Source: Roseovarius sp. ZX-A-9 (GTDB lineage Bacteria; Pseudomonadota; Alphaproteobacteria; Rhodobacterales; Rhodobacteraceae). From it: a stretch of 64,000 nucleotides of DNA. Position 1 is the stretch's first letter; each line of letters begins with the position of its first letter. The position numbers were made by a program, and so were the translations under genes. The notes under the pieces are model-generated. The model did no database searches. It was not told where the DNA came from and saw nothing but the letters and a program-made list of their open reading frames with translations. The stretch spans positions 62,001 through 126,000 of the forward strand of contig NZ_JAPWHW010000004.1 of assembly GCF_028369135.1 (NCBI RefSeq). The letters run 5' to 3'. Positions 27,926-36,551 of the stretch are shown piece after piece.

Positions 27926-30130
27926 TCAGCCGATGATCTTGTTCAGCGTCGCACTGGGCCGCATGACGGCGGCCAATTTCTGCGGGTCCGGAAAGTAGTA
28001 TCCGCCGGTATCCGCCGGGCGGCCCTGTACGGCTGCCAATTCAGAGGTGATGGCAGCCTCGTTGGCGGCCAGCGCCTCGGCAATCGGGCCGAATTCCTTG
28101 GCCAGTGCGGCATCGTCTGTTTGGGCGGCCAACGCTTCGGCCCAGTAGCGGGCGAACCAGTAGTGGCTGTCGCGGTTATCCGGCTCGCCACATTTGCGGC
28201 TGGGAGAGCGATCGTTGTCCAGAACGCCCTGTGTCGCGGCCTCGACAGCCTCTCCCAGCACGCGCGCGCGCGCGTTGCCCTTGGCCTCTGCAAGAAACTT
28301 GAAGCTCTCGCCCAGAGCGCAGAACTCGCCCAGGCTATCCCAGCGCAAGTGGTTTTCCTGGTCCAGTTGCTGCACGTGCTTGGGGGCCGAGCCACCCGCG
28401 CCGGTCTCGAACAGGCCGCCGCCCTGCATCAGCTTGACGATCGACAGCATCTTGGCGGATGTCGCCAATTCGAGGATCGGGAAGAGATCGGTCAGATAGT
28501 CGCGCAGCACGTTGCCGGTGATGGCGATGGTGTTTTCACCCTTGGTAATGGTTTCGAACGACGCTTTGGTCGCATCGGCTGGTGACATGATCTCGAATTT
28601 GTCAGCAACACCGCGTGCTTCGAGGATCGGTTTGACGTATTCGATCAGCTGCGCGTCATGGGCGCGGTTCGCATCCAGCCAGAAGATCGCGCGATAGCCC
28701 GTGGCTTTCTGCCGCTCGATGGCAAGGTTCACCCAATCCTCGATCGGTGCCTTGCGCGCCGAGGAAGAGCGCCAGATGTCCCCTTTGGACACCGCATGCT
28801 CGTGCAGGACGGTGCCATCCTCCAGCACCATCCTGACGGTGCCGTCTTCGGGGATCTCGAAGGTTGTGGGGTGGCTGCCGTATTCTTCGGCCTTTTGCGC
28901 CATCAGCCCGATGTTCTGCACCGTGCCAGCCGTAGCCGGGTTCAGCGCGCCGTTGGCTTTGCAGAACTTGATCGCTTCGTCATAGACGGGTGCGTAGGCG
29001 TTGTCAGGGATGACGCAGACGGTGTCCGCCTCGTTGCCATCGGGACCCCAGCCTTTGCCGCCAGCCCGGATCAGAGCGGGCATGGATGCGTCGATGATCA
29101 CGTCCGAGGGCACATGCAGGTTGGTGATGCCCTTGTCCGAATTGACCATGTAGAGCGGCGGGCGTCCGGCAGTGACCTTCTGGATTGCTGCCATGATCGC
29201 GGGCTCGTCCTTGACCCGCTCCAGCAGATCACCAAGACCGGAATTGGGGTTCACTCCCAGCTCGGCCATCCGGGCGCCATGGGCTTCGAAAACCGGGGCA
29301 AGCCAAATCTTGACCGCATGGCCAAAGATGATCGGGTCGGACACCTTCATCATCGTTGCTTTCAGGTGCAGCGAAAACAACACGCCCTCGGCCTTCGTCC
29401 GCTCGATTTCTTCCGCAAGGAAAGCATCCAGCGCCGTGGCGGACATGAATGTCGCATCGATCACGGTGCCCGCAGGGTAGGAAAGCGCGTCTTTGAGAAC
29501 GATCTCGCCCGTGGCAGTTTCCAAGACGATCCGCGCTGTCGCGTCCTTGTCCAGCGTTATTGATTTCTCGTTCGAAAAGAAATCACCGTCGGACATGCTG
29601 GCAACGCGGGTCTTGCTGTCGGGGCTCCATTTGCCCATGCGGTGCGGGTTGTTCTGCGCAAATTTCTTGACGGCGGCCGCGGCGCGGCGGTCGGAATTGC
29701 CTTCGCGCAGCACCGGGTTCACGGCCGACCCCTTGATCGCGTCATAGCGGGCGCGGATCTGCTTTTCCGCATCGGTTTCAGGCGTTTCAGGATAGTCCGG
29801 CACCGCATAGCCATTGGCCTGCAACTCGCGGATCGCCGCGACAAGTTGCGGCTCCGACGCCGAGATGTTCGGCAGCTTGATCACGTTCGCATCCGGTGAC
29901 TTTACCAGGGCCCCCAGCTCGGCCAGATCGTCGGGCACGCGCTGCGCCTCGGTCAGGTGATCGGGGAAGGTGGAAAGGATGCGGCCTGCCAATGAAATAT
30001 CCTTGGTGCCGATAGACACATCGGCTGCCGCTGCAAATCGCTGAAGGATGGGCAGGAGTGACGCGCTGGCGCGTTCTGGTGCCTCATCAACCTTGGTGTA
30101 GATAATGTCGGGACGGGATGTATCAGCCAT
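27926..30130 (-). CDS. Monomeric NADP-dependent isocitrate dehydrogenase
   Basis: At 734 aa it has the length of the ~80-kDa monomeric IDH family, unrelated in fold length to the dimeric enzyme next to it. Diagnostic stretches are [14 protein letters not shown] at the N-terminus, [34 protein letters not shown] and [16 protein letters not shown], with [10 protein letters not shown] near the C-terminus. It catalyses isocitrate to 2-oxoglutarate with NADP reduction. Direct repeats and a palindrome lie about 70-105 bp upstream (30199-30233) and may be regulatory. The two IDH genes may serve different growth states, such as acetate or nitrogen limitation (inference). Confidence 0.95.
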   Translation of the reverse strand: MADTSRPDIIYTKVDEAPERASASLLPILQRFAAAADVSIGTKDISLAGRILSTFPDHLTEAQRVPDDLAELGALVKSPDANVIKLPNISASEPQLVAAIRELQANGYAVPDYPETPETDAEKQIRARYDAIKGSAVNPVLREGNSDRRAAAAVKKFAQNNPHRMGKWSPDSKTRVASMSDGDFFSNEKSITLDKDATARIVLETATGEIVLKDALSYPAGTVIDATFMSATALDAFLAEEIERTKAEGVLFSLHLKATMMKVSDPIIFGHAVKIWLAPVFEAHGARMAELGVNPNSGLGDLLERVKDEPAIMAAIQKVTAGRPPLYMVNSDKGITNLHVPSDVIIDASMPALIRAGGKGWGPDGNEADTVCVIPDNAYAPVYDEAIKFCKANGALNPATAGTVQNIGLMAQKAEEYGSHPTTFEIPEDGTVRMVLEDGTVLHEHAVSKGDIWRSSSARKAPIEDWVNLAIERQKATGYRAIFWLDANRAHDAQLIEYVKPILEARGVADKFEIMSPADATKASFETITKGENTIAITGNVLRDYLTDLFPILELATSAKMLSIVKLMQGGGLFETGAGGSAPKHVQQLDQENHLRWDSLGEFCALGESFKFLAEAKGNARARVLGEAVEAATQGVLDNDRSPSRKCGEPDNRDSHYWFARYWAEALAAQTDDAALAKEFGPIAEALAANEAAITSELAAVQGRPADTGGYYFPDPQKLAAVMRPSATLNKIIG

Positions 30131-30407
30131 AGTGAGATCCTTTGCGGTGAAAGGTGAAACGAACGTCTTGGCCGCCTCTTAGACCAAATTGAAGCCCAGC
30201 GAAAGTCCAGTATGCGAAAGTATACAATATTGTCCGGAAGTCAGCCGTAACACCCGATAGAAGGGGCCAATCGTGCTGGCAGGCAGGCATATCGGTGCCA
30301 AAGATACAGGGAACCTGCCGGAAACAGGAATGGCGCAAACGGCCTCCGCGACGCAGATCACCGCCAAAAGCGGGCAGGGCAGCCGGTGAGCGGTGCCACG
30401 CTCCAGA
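30131..30407. other. Upstream region of monomeric IDH with direct repeats
   Basis: No gene is seen here. GCGAAAGT occurs twice (30199-30206 and 30214-30221, 15-bp period), followed by the palindrome ACAATATTGT (30224-30233), at a distance suited to a promoter or operator for the minus-strand IDH gene. Confidence 0.45.
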
Positions 30408-31061
30408 TTACTCCGCCTTAGCGATCTTTGCCGTGATGTCGTCAATTACCTGCAGCCAAAGCGCGCTGTCCTGACAGCCCGGCACCGCATGTTGACCGTT
30501 CACGATGAATGTCGGCACGGCGCTTACGCCCATCTCGCGGAACTGTTTGTCCCGGTTGATGATGTCGGCACGGTCGGCATCGCTTTTCAGCAGCTTCTGA
30601 ACCACGGCGGCATCCATGCCCAGCCCGTCAGAAATATCGCTGAGAACCTCGTGATCGCCAATGTCGCGGCCTTCTTCAAAATAGGCACGAAAGAGCGTCA
30701 TGGCGCATTCGTCCTGTTTGCCCTCGATCCCCGCCCAATGCAGCAGGCGGTGTGCATCCAGCGTGTTAGGCGTGCGTTTCATCGCCTCGAAATCAATCTT
30801 CAGCCCGGCGGCCTCTGCCCGTTGCACCACCGGCGCATAGGCGCGCACAGCGCCCTCCTTGCCCCCAAACTTGGTTTCCAGATATTCACGCCGGTCCATG
30901 CCCTCTGCAGGCATATCCGGGTTCAGCTGAAACGGGTGCCATTCGAGGGTAAAGGGATGATCCGGGCGCTCTGCCAACGCCTTGTCCAGCAAGGTCTTGC
31001 CGATATAGCACCAGGGGCAAATCGGATCGGAGATGATGTCGAGTTTAACCGATTGTGTCAC
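30408..31061 (-). CDS. FrnE-type DsbA-family oxidoreductase
   Basis: This 217-aa protein has a thioredoxin-like fold with the active site CPWC at residues 15-18 (DPICPWCYIG) and the cis-proline region GVSAVPTFIVN near residue 180. An all-helical insert (LETKFGGKEGAVRAYAPVVQRAEAAGL) lies between, the layout of FrnE/2-hydroxychromene-2-carboxylate isomerase relatives. No signal peptide is present, so it acts in the cytoplasm, unlike periplasmic DsbA. FrnE of Deinococcus is a disulfide isomerase linked to oxidative-stress tolerance. Substrates here are unknown. It lies 93 bp after the unknown secreted protein gene, same strand. Confidence 0.88.
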   Translation of the reverse strand: MTQSVKLDIISDPICPWCYIGKTLLDKALAERPDHPFTLEWHPFQLNPDMPAEGMDRREYLETKFGGKEGAVRAYAPVVQRAEAAGLKIDFEAMKRTPNTLDAHRLLHWAGIEGKQDECAMTLFRAYFEEGRDIGDHEVLSDISDGLGMDAAVVQKLLKSDADRADIINRDKQFREMGVSAVPTFIVNGQHAVPGCQDSALWLQVIDDITAKIAKAE

Positions 31062-31154
31062 TGCGACTCTTTCTTAACTGGATGACAACCGCTTTGCGCG
31101 TGCTAGGCGCCCTTGTCTTAGTCGGAACGGCAAGTCGCCAATCCCGTGGGTACA

Positions 31155-31958
31155 TTACAGCTCATCACCAATTCTGTCGAACAGGTCAAGAAATCGGACA
31201 AATGTAAGGTAGCTTCTGCCGGTAGAGTTTTTAATGTTCATCCCTACCGAAGGAAAGCGCATTTTCCCATCCTGCAAATTGTTGAACACTTCTGGCTTCA
31301 TCGAGACCCAGATATATGCTGCCTTTGTGCCGGGCTTGCCACATTGGGTATTTGCCCCAAGGGTTTCCATCTCAGAACGTGATTTTTTTAGGGCACTGAT
31401 TGAATCGCGCTCGGCAAAGCATCTGCCGTGAGCATTTGTTGAATTTTCGCCCAATAGATAGCCATTGTCCGCAACCCGCGCCACGCTACGAAATTTGTCC
31501 TCCTCTTCAGAGTAAAAAACAGGCTGGACAGTTGCAGCAGAGAACTCAGTATACAAGCTCATCTCAAAGAAAATCTCTTGCTTCCCAGACCACTCGGATG
31601 CGAGGCACCGGCCGACATCGAGCGGAAAATCAGGGGAATGGGCTTCAAGGGCACTGCACATGTTGAGCCAGCTCCCATAAGACCCGCCTATCTCTTCTGT
31701 CGCTTCATAAAGGCTTCGATAGGCGTCATCACTGCGGGCGCGATTGGTCCGCGCAAGGGCGCGTCCGATCCCCTGACCATAGAGCAGATGCACGCGAACA
31801 AACTCTGACCCTATCATGGCTGGCGAGACGTATTCGAAAGAAGAGCCATACTGGAAAGCCGACTCTATCTCACGCCAGTATCTATCCTGTGCGCTAGCCG
31901 TTCCCACAGTGATAAAGAGGGGCAAAATGGACATGATATGTCGTAAAAATGTGGTCAT
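31155..31958 (-). CDS. Secreted protein of unknown function, AT-richer than neighbours
   Basis: From Met at 31958 the product is 267 aa with a Sec signal peptide (MTTFLRHIMSILPLFITVG followed by TASAQ). The mature part has five cysteines (MCSAL, GRCLA, GRCFAE, TQCGKPG and one more region), an acidic FYSEEEDKF loop and a C-terminal YLTFVRFLDLFDRIGDEL. I recognise no family. Base composition is visibly lower in GC than in flanking genes, suggesting recent acquisition or relaxed selection. The start lies four bases downstream of the acyl-CoA synthetase stop on the same strand, so it is probably translated from that message. A longer frame to 32084 overlaps the synthetase and is not preferred. 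Confidence 0.6.
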   Translation of the reverse strand: MTTFLRHIMSILPLFITVGTASAQDRYWREIESAFQYGSSFEYVSPAMIGSEFVRVHLLYGQGIGRALARTNRARSDDAYRSLYEATEEIGGSYGSWLNMCSALEAHSPDFPLDVGRCLASEWSGKQEIFFEMSLYTEFSAATVQPVFYSEEEDKFRSVARVADNGYLLGENSTNAHGRCFAERDSISALKKSRSEMETLGANTQCGKPGTKAAYIWVSMKPEVFNNLQDGKMRFPSVGMNIKNSTGRSYLTFVRFLDLFDRIGDEL

Positions 31959-31962
31959 GAAA

Positions 31963-33474
31963 TCATTTCTCCAAAAGTAAATGGAGGTTTTTTCTGGAAA
32001 TTTTGCCATTTGCGCCCACTGGAATGTGATCGGTAAAGTAATAGGCTCGTGGCTGTTTGTAATGTGCCAGTTTCGTACGCGCATAGGTGCGCAATTCTTC
32101 TTCTGTCAATGGCGTGTCGCTGGTGTAAAAAGCAGCGATGATGCGCACATCTGGTTTCACCTCAATGTCCGTCACGGCAATCTGCGTGATGCCCGGAAAA
32201 TCTGCGAGAGCGTTTTCAACCTCCAGCGGAGAAACGCGATAGCCACCCGGGTTCATCATGTCGTCGTCGCGGCCGAGGTAGGTGACGGCATGGCTCTCAT
32301 CCATCTGCCCCAGATCACCCGTAAGGAACCAATCGCCCTGCATCTTCGCTGCCGTGGCCTCTGGTGCACCTTCGTAGCCCAGCATCAGGCCGGGATCGGC
32401 GCGATGAACCGCGATCACTCCGGGCGTGCCGATGGGCACCGGGCCGTCCGGCCCCAGGATTGCAACCCGACGGCCCGGTTGCGGCCGCCCCAAAGTGCCC
32501 GGCGGGGCAGGCTGCGCGGGCGACCCCGAGAGGAAAGTCGAACATTCCGACAGGCCATATGCCTCGTAGATCGGCGTGCCGGTCGCGGCCTCCCAATCAT
32601 CGCGGATGGGTTGCGCCAGTTTCTCACCAGCCGAAACCCCGTGGCGCATGGAGGGCAGGTCGAGCGGCGCGCCGCGCTTCAACATCTTCCGGTAAACACC
32701 TGGGGCGGCAGCAATAAGCGTCGCCTCATGTTGCCGAAGCAACAATGGCAGGTCTTCGGGCGCGATGCCCGGCTCCGGGATCAGCGCCGTTGCGCCCACG
32801 CGCCACGGGTCCATCAGCCCAACGCCCATCGTGTAGGTCCAGTTGAACGCGCCGGCATGCAGCAACCGGTCATCGGGCCCGATCCCCAGCCAGCCATCAT
32901 GCATCATCTGCCGCGCCCAAACCGCGCGATGGGCATGTACCACAGCGCGCGGTACGCCCGACGTGCCCGAGGTATAGACGATATAGGCAGGCCGGTTCGG
33001 ATCGCCCATATGCCACTCGGTCTTTGGTCCGTCCCAGAACGCGCGCAACGTCTGCGTGCCGAGGATGGTGCAGGCGGATTCAGGGCAGGCCACAGTATCG
33101 TCATGCAGGATCAGCGCCGGGTTCAGATGCGTCAGCACCTTGGCCACTTCCGTCGCGGTCAGTTGCGGTGAGGTCGGAACCGGCACAAGCCCCGCTGCGA
33201 TGGCCCCGAGATAGGCGACGGGAAACTCAACCGTATTGCCCAGCCGTAACAGCACTCGGTCGCCGGGCCGCGCGCCTGCTGCCAGCAGGCCATGCCCGGT
33301 GCCAAGCACCGCAGCCTGCAACGGGCCATAACGCCAGTGCGTGGCATCCGAAAGGCCAAGCACCGATAGTGCCACCTTGTCAGAGTGTTTCCCGGCATGT
33401 TCCAGAACATGCGCGGCCATATTGAACGGGGCGGGGCAGGGCCGGAAGGGGCCGTGATCGAAAAGCGAAACCAT
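31963..33474 (-). CDS. AMP-dependent acyl/aryl-CoA synthetase
   Basis: From Met at 33474 this is 503 aa. It shows the ANL superfamily motifs: P-loop YIVYTSGTSGVPRAVVH, A5 YEAYGLSE, A7 DWFLTGDLGQ and A8 YLGRDDDMMNPGGYRVSPLEVE, and the A10 lysine in ANGKISRKNL. It activates a carboxylic acid to acyl-adenylate and then acyl-CoA. Overall it resembles benzoate- or medium-chain acyl-CoA ligases; the substrate is not determinable. An upstream in-frame Met (33516) would leave almost no room for a promoter. It is divergent from an XRE-cupin regulator with only 63 bp between starts, the probable controller. Confidence 0.9.
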   Translation of the reverse strand: MVSLFDHGPFRPCPAPFNMAAHVLEHAGKHSDKVALSVLGLSDATHWRYGPLQAAVLGTGHGLLAAGARPGDRVLLRLGNTVEFPVAYLGAIAAGLVPVPTSPQLTATEVAKVLTHLNPALILHDDTVACPESACTILGTQTLRAFWDGPKTEWHMGDPNRPAYIVYTSGTSGVPRAVVHAHRAVWARQMMHDGWLGIGPDDRLLHAGAFNWTYTMGVGLMDPWRVGATALIPEPGIAPEDLPLLLRQHEATLIAAAPGVYRKMLKRGAPLDLPSMRHGVSAGEKLAQPIRDDWEAATGTPIYEAYGLSECSTFLSGSPAQPAPPGTLGRPQPGRRVAILGPDGPVPIGTPGVIAVHRADPGLMLGYEGAPEATAAKMQGDWFLTGDLGQMDESHAVTYLGRDDDMMNPGGYRVSPLEVENALADFPGITQIAVTDIEVKPDVRIIAAFYTSDTPLTEEELRTYARTKLAHYKQPRAYYFTDHIPVGANGKISRKNLHLLLEK

Positions 33475-33502
33475 TCCTTGGACTAGGACGCGCGCGCGCC
33501 CA

Positions 33503-33537
33503 TTGCAAGCCTGCAAAGTGGCGGCGTATAGGTTGAC
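33503..33537 (+). promoter_or_regulatory. Promoter with overlapping inverted-repeat operator for XRE-cupin regulator
   Basis: TTGCAA (33503-33508) and TATAGG (33527-33532) are 18 bp apart. The perfect inverted repeat TTGCA-AGCC-TGCAA (33503-33516) overlaps the -35 box. Only five bases separate the -10 box from the ATG at 33538, so the transcript is probably leaderless. The layout suggests autorepression and control of the divergent synthetase. Confidence 0.5.
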
Positions 33538-34161
33538 ATGATGACCAAGCGCAAAACGAACCTGATCCAGATCACCCGGGAAGGCGGCGCAGAGGATGAT
33601 GGCGAACCGCTGAATCTGGGCACGAGGGTGCGCGAATTGCGCAAGGCGCGCGGCTGGACGCTCGAACGCGCTGCGCGGCAGGCAGGGCTGGCGCGATCAA
33701 CCTTGTCTAAGATCGAAAACGACCAGATGTCACCCACTTACGAGGCGCTCAAGAAGCTGGCAGTCGGGTTGGAAATCTCTGTGCCACAGCTCTTTACCGC
33801 GCCGCGACAGGGGCAGATCAACGGGCGCATGGACGTCACCGCCGCGGGAGAAGGCGCACCTTTTGCGACCGCGACCTACGAACACAGTCTTCTGGCGGGC
33901 AGCCTGCAGCAAAAGGCGATGATGCCCTACACAACCCGCGTCCGTGCCCGCAGCATTGACGAATTCGATGGCTGGGTGCGCCATGATGGCGAAGAATTTC
34001 TCTATGTGCTGACCGGCGTGATCATGGTCTATTCCGAGTTCTACGCGCCGGTCGAACTGCGCCGCGGCGACAGCGCCTATTACGACGCTGCGATGGGCCA
34101 TAATGTCATTTCCACCAGCCCCGAAGATGCAACGATCCTTTGGGTCACCGCGCTGCGTTGA
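33538..34161 (+). CDS. XRE-family transcriptional regulator with C-terminal cupin domain
   Basis: The 207-aa protein has a helix-turn-helix at residues ~28-82 (LGTRVRELRKARGWTLERAARQAGLARSTLSKIEN) and a cupin sensor at ~120-205 (GWVRHDGEEFLYVLTGVIMVY, ELRRGDSAYYDAAMGHNV). This class binds small ligands in the cupin and controls a neighbouring catabolic gene; the divergent acyl-CoA synthetase is the obvious target. The message is probably leaderless, with ATG (33538) five bases from the -10 box; a second ATG follows at once. Confidence 0.92.
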   Translation: MMTKRKTNLIQITREGGAEDDGEPLNLGTRVRELRKARGWTLERAARQAGLARSTLSKIENDQMSPTYEALKKLAVGLEISVPQLFTAPRQGQINGRMDVTAAGEGAPFATATYEHSLLAGSLQQKAMMPYTTRVRARSIDEFDGWVRHDGEEFLYVLTGVIMVYSEFYAPVELRRGDSAYYDAAMGHNVISTSPEDATILWVTALR

Positions 34162-34247
34162 AGAGCGCCATCCACGCCAAAACAGGCGGACACTGCAGGA
34201 GTGCCGCCGGTTGATGCGTCGAGTATGTCCTCAGACTGCGTGGCCGG

Positions 34248-34361
34248 TCAGAACCAGCTTTGCACCCCGCGCGACGCGCCGGAAATGTCGCGGCCCACGC
34301 CTTCTACCGTGGCACAGCCCGCAAGCGCGGTCAGCATCGCAACTAGGATCAACTTTTTCAT
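34248..34361 (-). CDS. Entericidin EcnA/B-like small lipoprotein (37 aa)
   Basis: Read on the minus strand from ATG at 34361, the 37-codon frame gives MKKLILVAMLTALAGC, then ATVEGVGRDISGASRGVQSWF. The first part is a type II (lipoprotein) signal peptide whose lipobox LAGC places the lipidated cysteine at residue 16. The remainder, with VGxDIxGA, follows the entericidin pattern. Entericidins are tiny cell-envelope lipoproteins, in E. coli an antidote/toxin pair linked to stationary-phase lysis; in many alphaproteobacteria only one copy is present and its role is unclear. It is below ordinary gene-calling length. It is convergent with the XRE-cupin gene and downstream of the YejA-type gene on the same strand. 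Confidence 0.8.
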   Translation of the reverse strand: MKKLILVAMLTALAGCATVEGVGRDISGASRGVQSWF

Positions 34362-34438
34362 TCGATTGCCTTGCCTGCTCTTTTCTTGGTTCACGTCATC
34401 CCGCTGATTTTCTCAGTCATCGATAAACATGTGCTCGC

Positions 34439-36277
34439 TCAATCCTCGGCATACCACCAGACTTCGGGCAGAAACCCTACGCCGTCGCCATAGATCGGCA
34501 GCCGGTCTTCAGGATAGTGCAACTGGCGGATATGGGCAATACGCCCCACGGAGTACTGATGAATCGGAATGACGTAGCGACCCGAAATCAACACCCGGTC
34601 CAGCGCGCGCGTTGCATTGATGAAGGCCTCTCGCGTGTCCGCCGACAACATCGCGGCGATCATCGCGTCGGCGGCGGGACTCGCCATTCCCATCAGGTTG
34701 CGACTGCCCGGTTCGTTTACGCCGTCCGAACCCCAGTAAAAATACTGCTCGTTGCCAGGGCTGAGCGACAGGGCGCGGCGGATGAATGTAAGGTCGAAAT
34801 CATAGGTGCGTTCGCGTTCGGCATATTGCGCCTTGTCTATGCTCTCGATGTTCAGATTGATCCCCAGCCGTTCCAGTGCGCGGGCGTAGATTTCCATGAT
34901 TGAGGAGGCCTGCTGGATCAACCCGTCCTGTTGCAGCACCACCGTCAGTTCCAGCGCCCTGCCGTCGGCATTGCGCATGACGCCTTCCTTCGGCGTCCAT
35001 CCGGCCTCGCGCAATAGCGCCAGCGCCTTGCGGATATTGGCGCGGTTGCGCTGGGTGCCGTCACCTTGGGGCAAGGCGTAGCCCTCCATCGCGCCGGGCA
35101 GCAGGCTGTCCTTGTACGGTTCCAGCAATGCGCGCACGGGTTCGGGCGCCGGGCCGGGCTGCATAGCCAGAATGGACCCCGAGAAATACGATGTGATGCG
35201 CGGCTGGCGCCCGCCGGTCAGCGTGTCGTTGATGTATTCGAAGTTGAACGCATGCAGCAGTGCATCGCGCACGCGCCAGTCATCCAGAGGCGCGCGGCGC
35301 GTGTTCATCACGAAGCCGGTGATCCCCGAGGGTTTCTGATGCGGGATTTCGGATTTGACAATATCGCCGCGTTGCACGGCGGGAAAATCATACTGCGTCT
35401 CCCACTTCTCGGCGTTGAATTCGCGCACATAGGACACGGCACCGCCTTTGAAGGCTTCCTTGAGAACGGCATTGTCGCCGTAGAATTCGATGCGGATCTC
35501 GTCGAAATTGTTGGTGCCACGGCGCAGCGGCAGGTCCTTGCCCCAGTAATCGGGATTGCGCCGCAGGACGACATTGCGGTTCACCTCGTAGCTTTCAACC
35601 ACGTAGGGGGCTGATCCGATGGGGATATCCTCGATGGTGCCGTCGTCAAAGGCGGTTTCGCTCCATTGATCCTTTTTCAGGATCGGGCGCAGACCCGCCA
35701 ACAGCGCCAGGTCCTGCTCGGCCACGTTGAAGGTCAGGCGTACCGAGCGGGGGCCGGTCTGCTCGATTGTCTCGACCTTGGACCACAGATCGCGGTAGCG
35801 CAGGTGCCCCTCGCTGCCGATTGTGCGGAAAGACCAGATCACATCTTCGGGAGTGACCGGGCTGCCATCCGAGAACCGTGCCTCGGGGCGCAGGGTGAAT
35901 TCGACCCATTCGCGATTCGGCCCAGTCTCGACCGATTCGGCCAGCAGGCCGTAAATCGTGAACGGTTCATCCCATGAACGGCCCATCAGCGACTCGTAGG
36001 CGAAATAGCGCAACTGCCAGGGCGGCTGTCCGGTCAGTTGAAAGGGATTGAGCGAATCGAATCCACCTACATTGCCGGTCGTGACGCTGCCCCCCTTGGG
36101 GGCGTCCGGGTTGGCATAGGGCAGCGACACAAAATCGGGTGGCAACGCCGGAGCACCATACATAGCTATGCCATGCGCCGGCTCGGCAAGGGCTGCCTTG
36201 GCAGTGAGAAGCGCCAGCAAAACCGAGGTCGAAAGCACCCTGAGCCGCCATGTCGCATGGAAAAATAGTGATCTCAT
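34439..36277 (-). CDS. ABC-transporter peptide-type substrate-binding protein (YejA-like)
   Basis: From Met at 36277 the precursor is 612 aa with a Sec signal peptide (RVLSTSVLLALLTAKAALA). It is an SBP family 5 protein: GGSVTTGNVGGFDSLNPF near the N-terminus, RFSDGSPVTPEDVIWSF and TGFVMNTRRAPLDDWRVRDALLHAFNF in the body. The length and the latter block match YejA, which delivers oligopeptides, including microcin C, to YejBEF. No permease or ATPase genes are adjacent, so it is an orphan binding protein whose partners must lie elsewhere. The start at 36337 is possible but less likely. Confidence 0.9.
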   Translation of the reverse strand: MRSLFFHATWRLRVLSTSVLLALLTAKAALAEPAHGIAMYGAPALPPDFVSLPYANPDAPKGGSVTTGNVGGFDSLNPFQLTGQPPWQLRYFAYESLMGRSWDEPFTIYGLLAESVETGPNREWVEFTLRPEARFSDGSPVTPEDVIWSFRTIGSEGHLRYRDLWSKVETIEQTGPRSVRLTFNVAEQDLALLAGLRPILKKDQWSETAFDDGTIEDIPIGSAPYVVESYEVNRNVVLRRNPDYWGKDLPLRRGTNNFDEIRIEFYGDNAVLKEAFKGGAVSYVREFNAEKWETQYDFPAVQRGDIVKSEIPHQKPSGITGFVMNTRRAPLDDWRVRDALLHAFNFEYINDTLTGGRQPRITSYFSGSILAMQPGPAPEPVRALLEPYKDSLLPGAMEGYALPQGDGTQRNRANIRKALALLREAGWTPKEGVMRNADGRALELTVVLQQDGLIQQASSIMEIYARALERLGINLNIESIDKAQYAERERTYDFDLTFIRRALSLSPGNEQYFYWGSDGVNEPGSRNLMGMASPAADAMIAAMLSADTREAFINATRALDRVLISGRYVIPIHQYSVGRIAHIRQLHYPEDRLPIYGDGVGFLPEVWWYAED

Positions 36278-36356
36278 TTCGGCAACAATCCCTCTGGCCC
36301 GTTGTTTGTCTGGGGCGAACCGTAAAGTTGGATTCATGTCTTTTCAAACTTTTAGC

Positions 36357-36385
36357 TTGGATAGAGGCGAGGGATTGGATATAAA
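36357..36385 (+). promoter_or_regulatory. Predicted sigma70 promoter of candidate sRNA
   Basis: TTGGAT (36357-36362) and TATAAA (36380-36385) are separated by exactly 17 bp, one of the best consensus matches in the window. Transcription would start near A36392. Confidence 0.6.
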
Positions 36386-36391
36386 GGTGTC

Positions 36392-36467
36392 ACTGCTCGA
36401 TAGGTTTCTTGCCTGTATGAAACCTGCCTCAATAACTTAACGCCAGCTTCGTGCTGGCGTTTTTTTT
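36392..36467 (+). ncRNA. Candidate intergenic small RNA (about 76 nt)
   Basis: A good promoter, a 5' hairpin, an unpaired linker and a textbook terminator follow each other in 110 bp. The 5' hairpin is AGGTTTC/GAAACCT (36402-36408 with 36419-36425, loop TTGCCTGTAT). The linker is CTCAATAACTT. The terminator stem AACGCCAGC/GCTGGCGTT (36439-36447 with 36453-36461, loop TTCGT) runs into a U-tract to 36467. The region contains no open reading frame of note, and the flanking minus-strand gene runs the other way. The next plus-strand gene (bdhA) starts 130 bp later. No known RNA family is recognised. Hfq is encoded in this window, and the unpaired loop and linker are possible pairing sites. Confidence 0.6.
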
Positions 36468-36551
36468 GGTCGATCGGTTTCGTCCTTTTTTCCGGCCTTG
36501 CCCTCTGCGGCATCGCGCGAGTGTGTTCGTCACCCCCCTGACATTCGCAAG

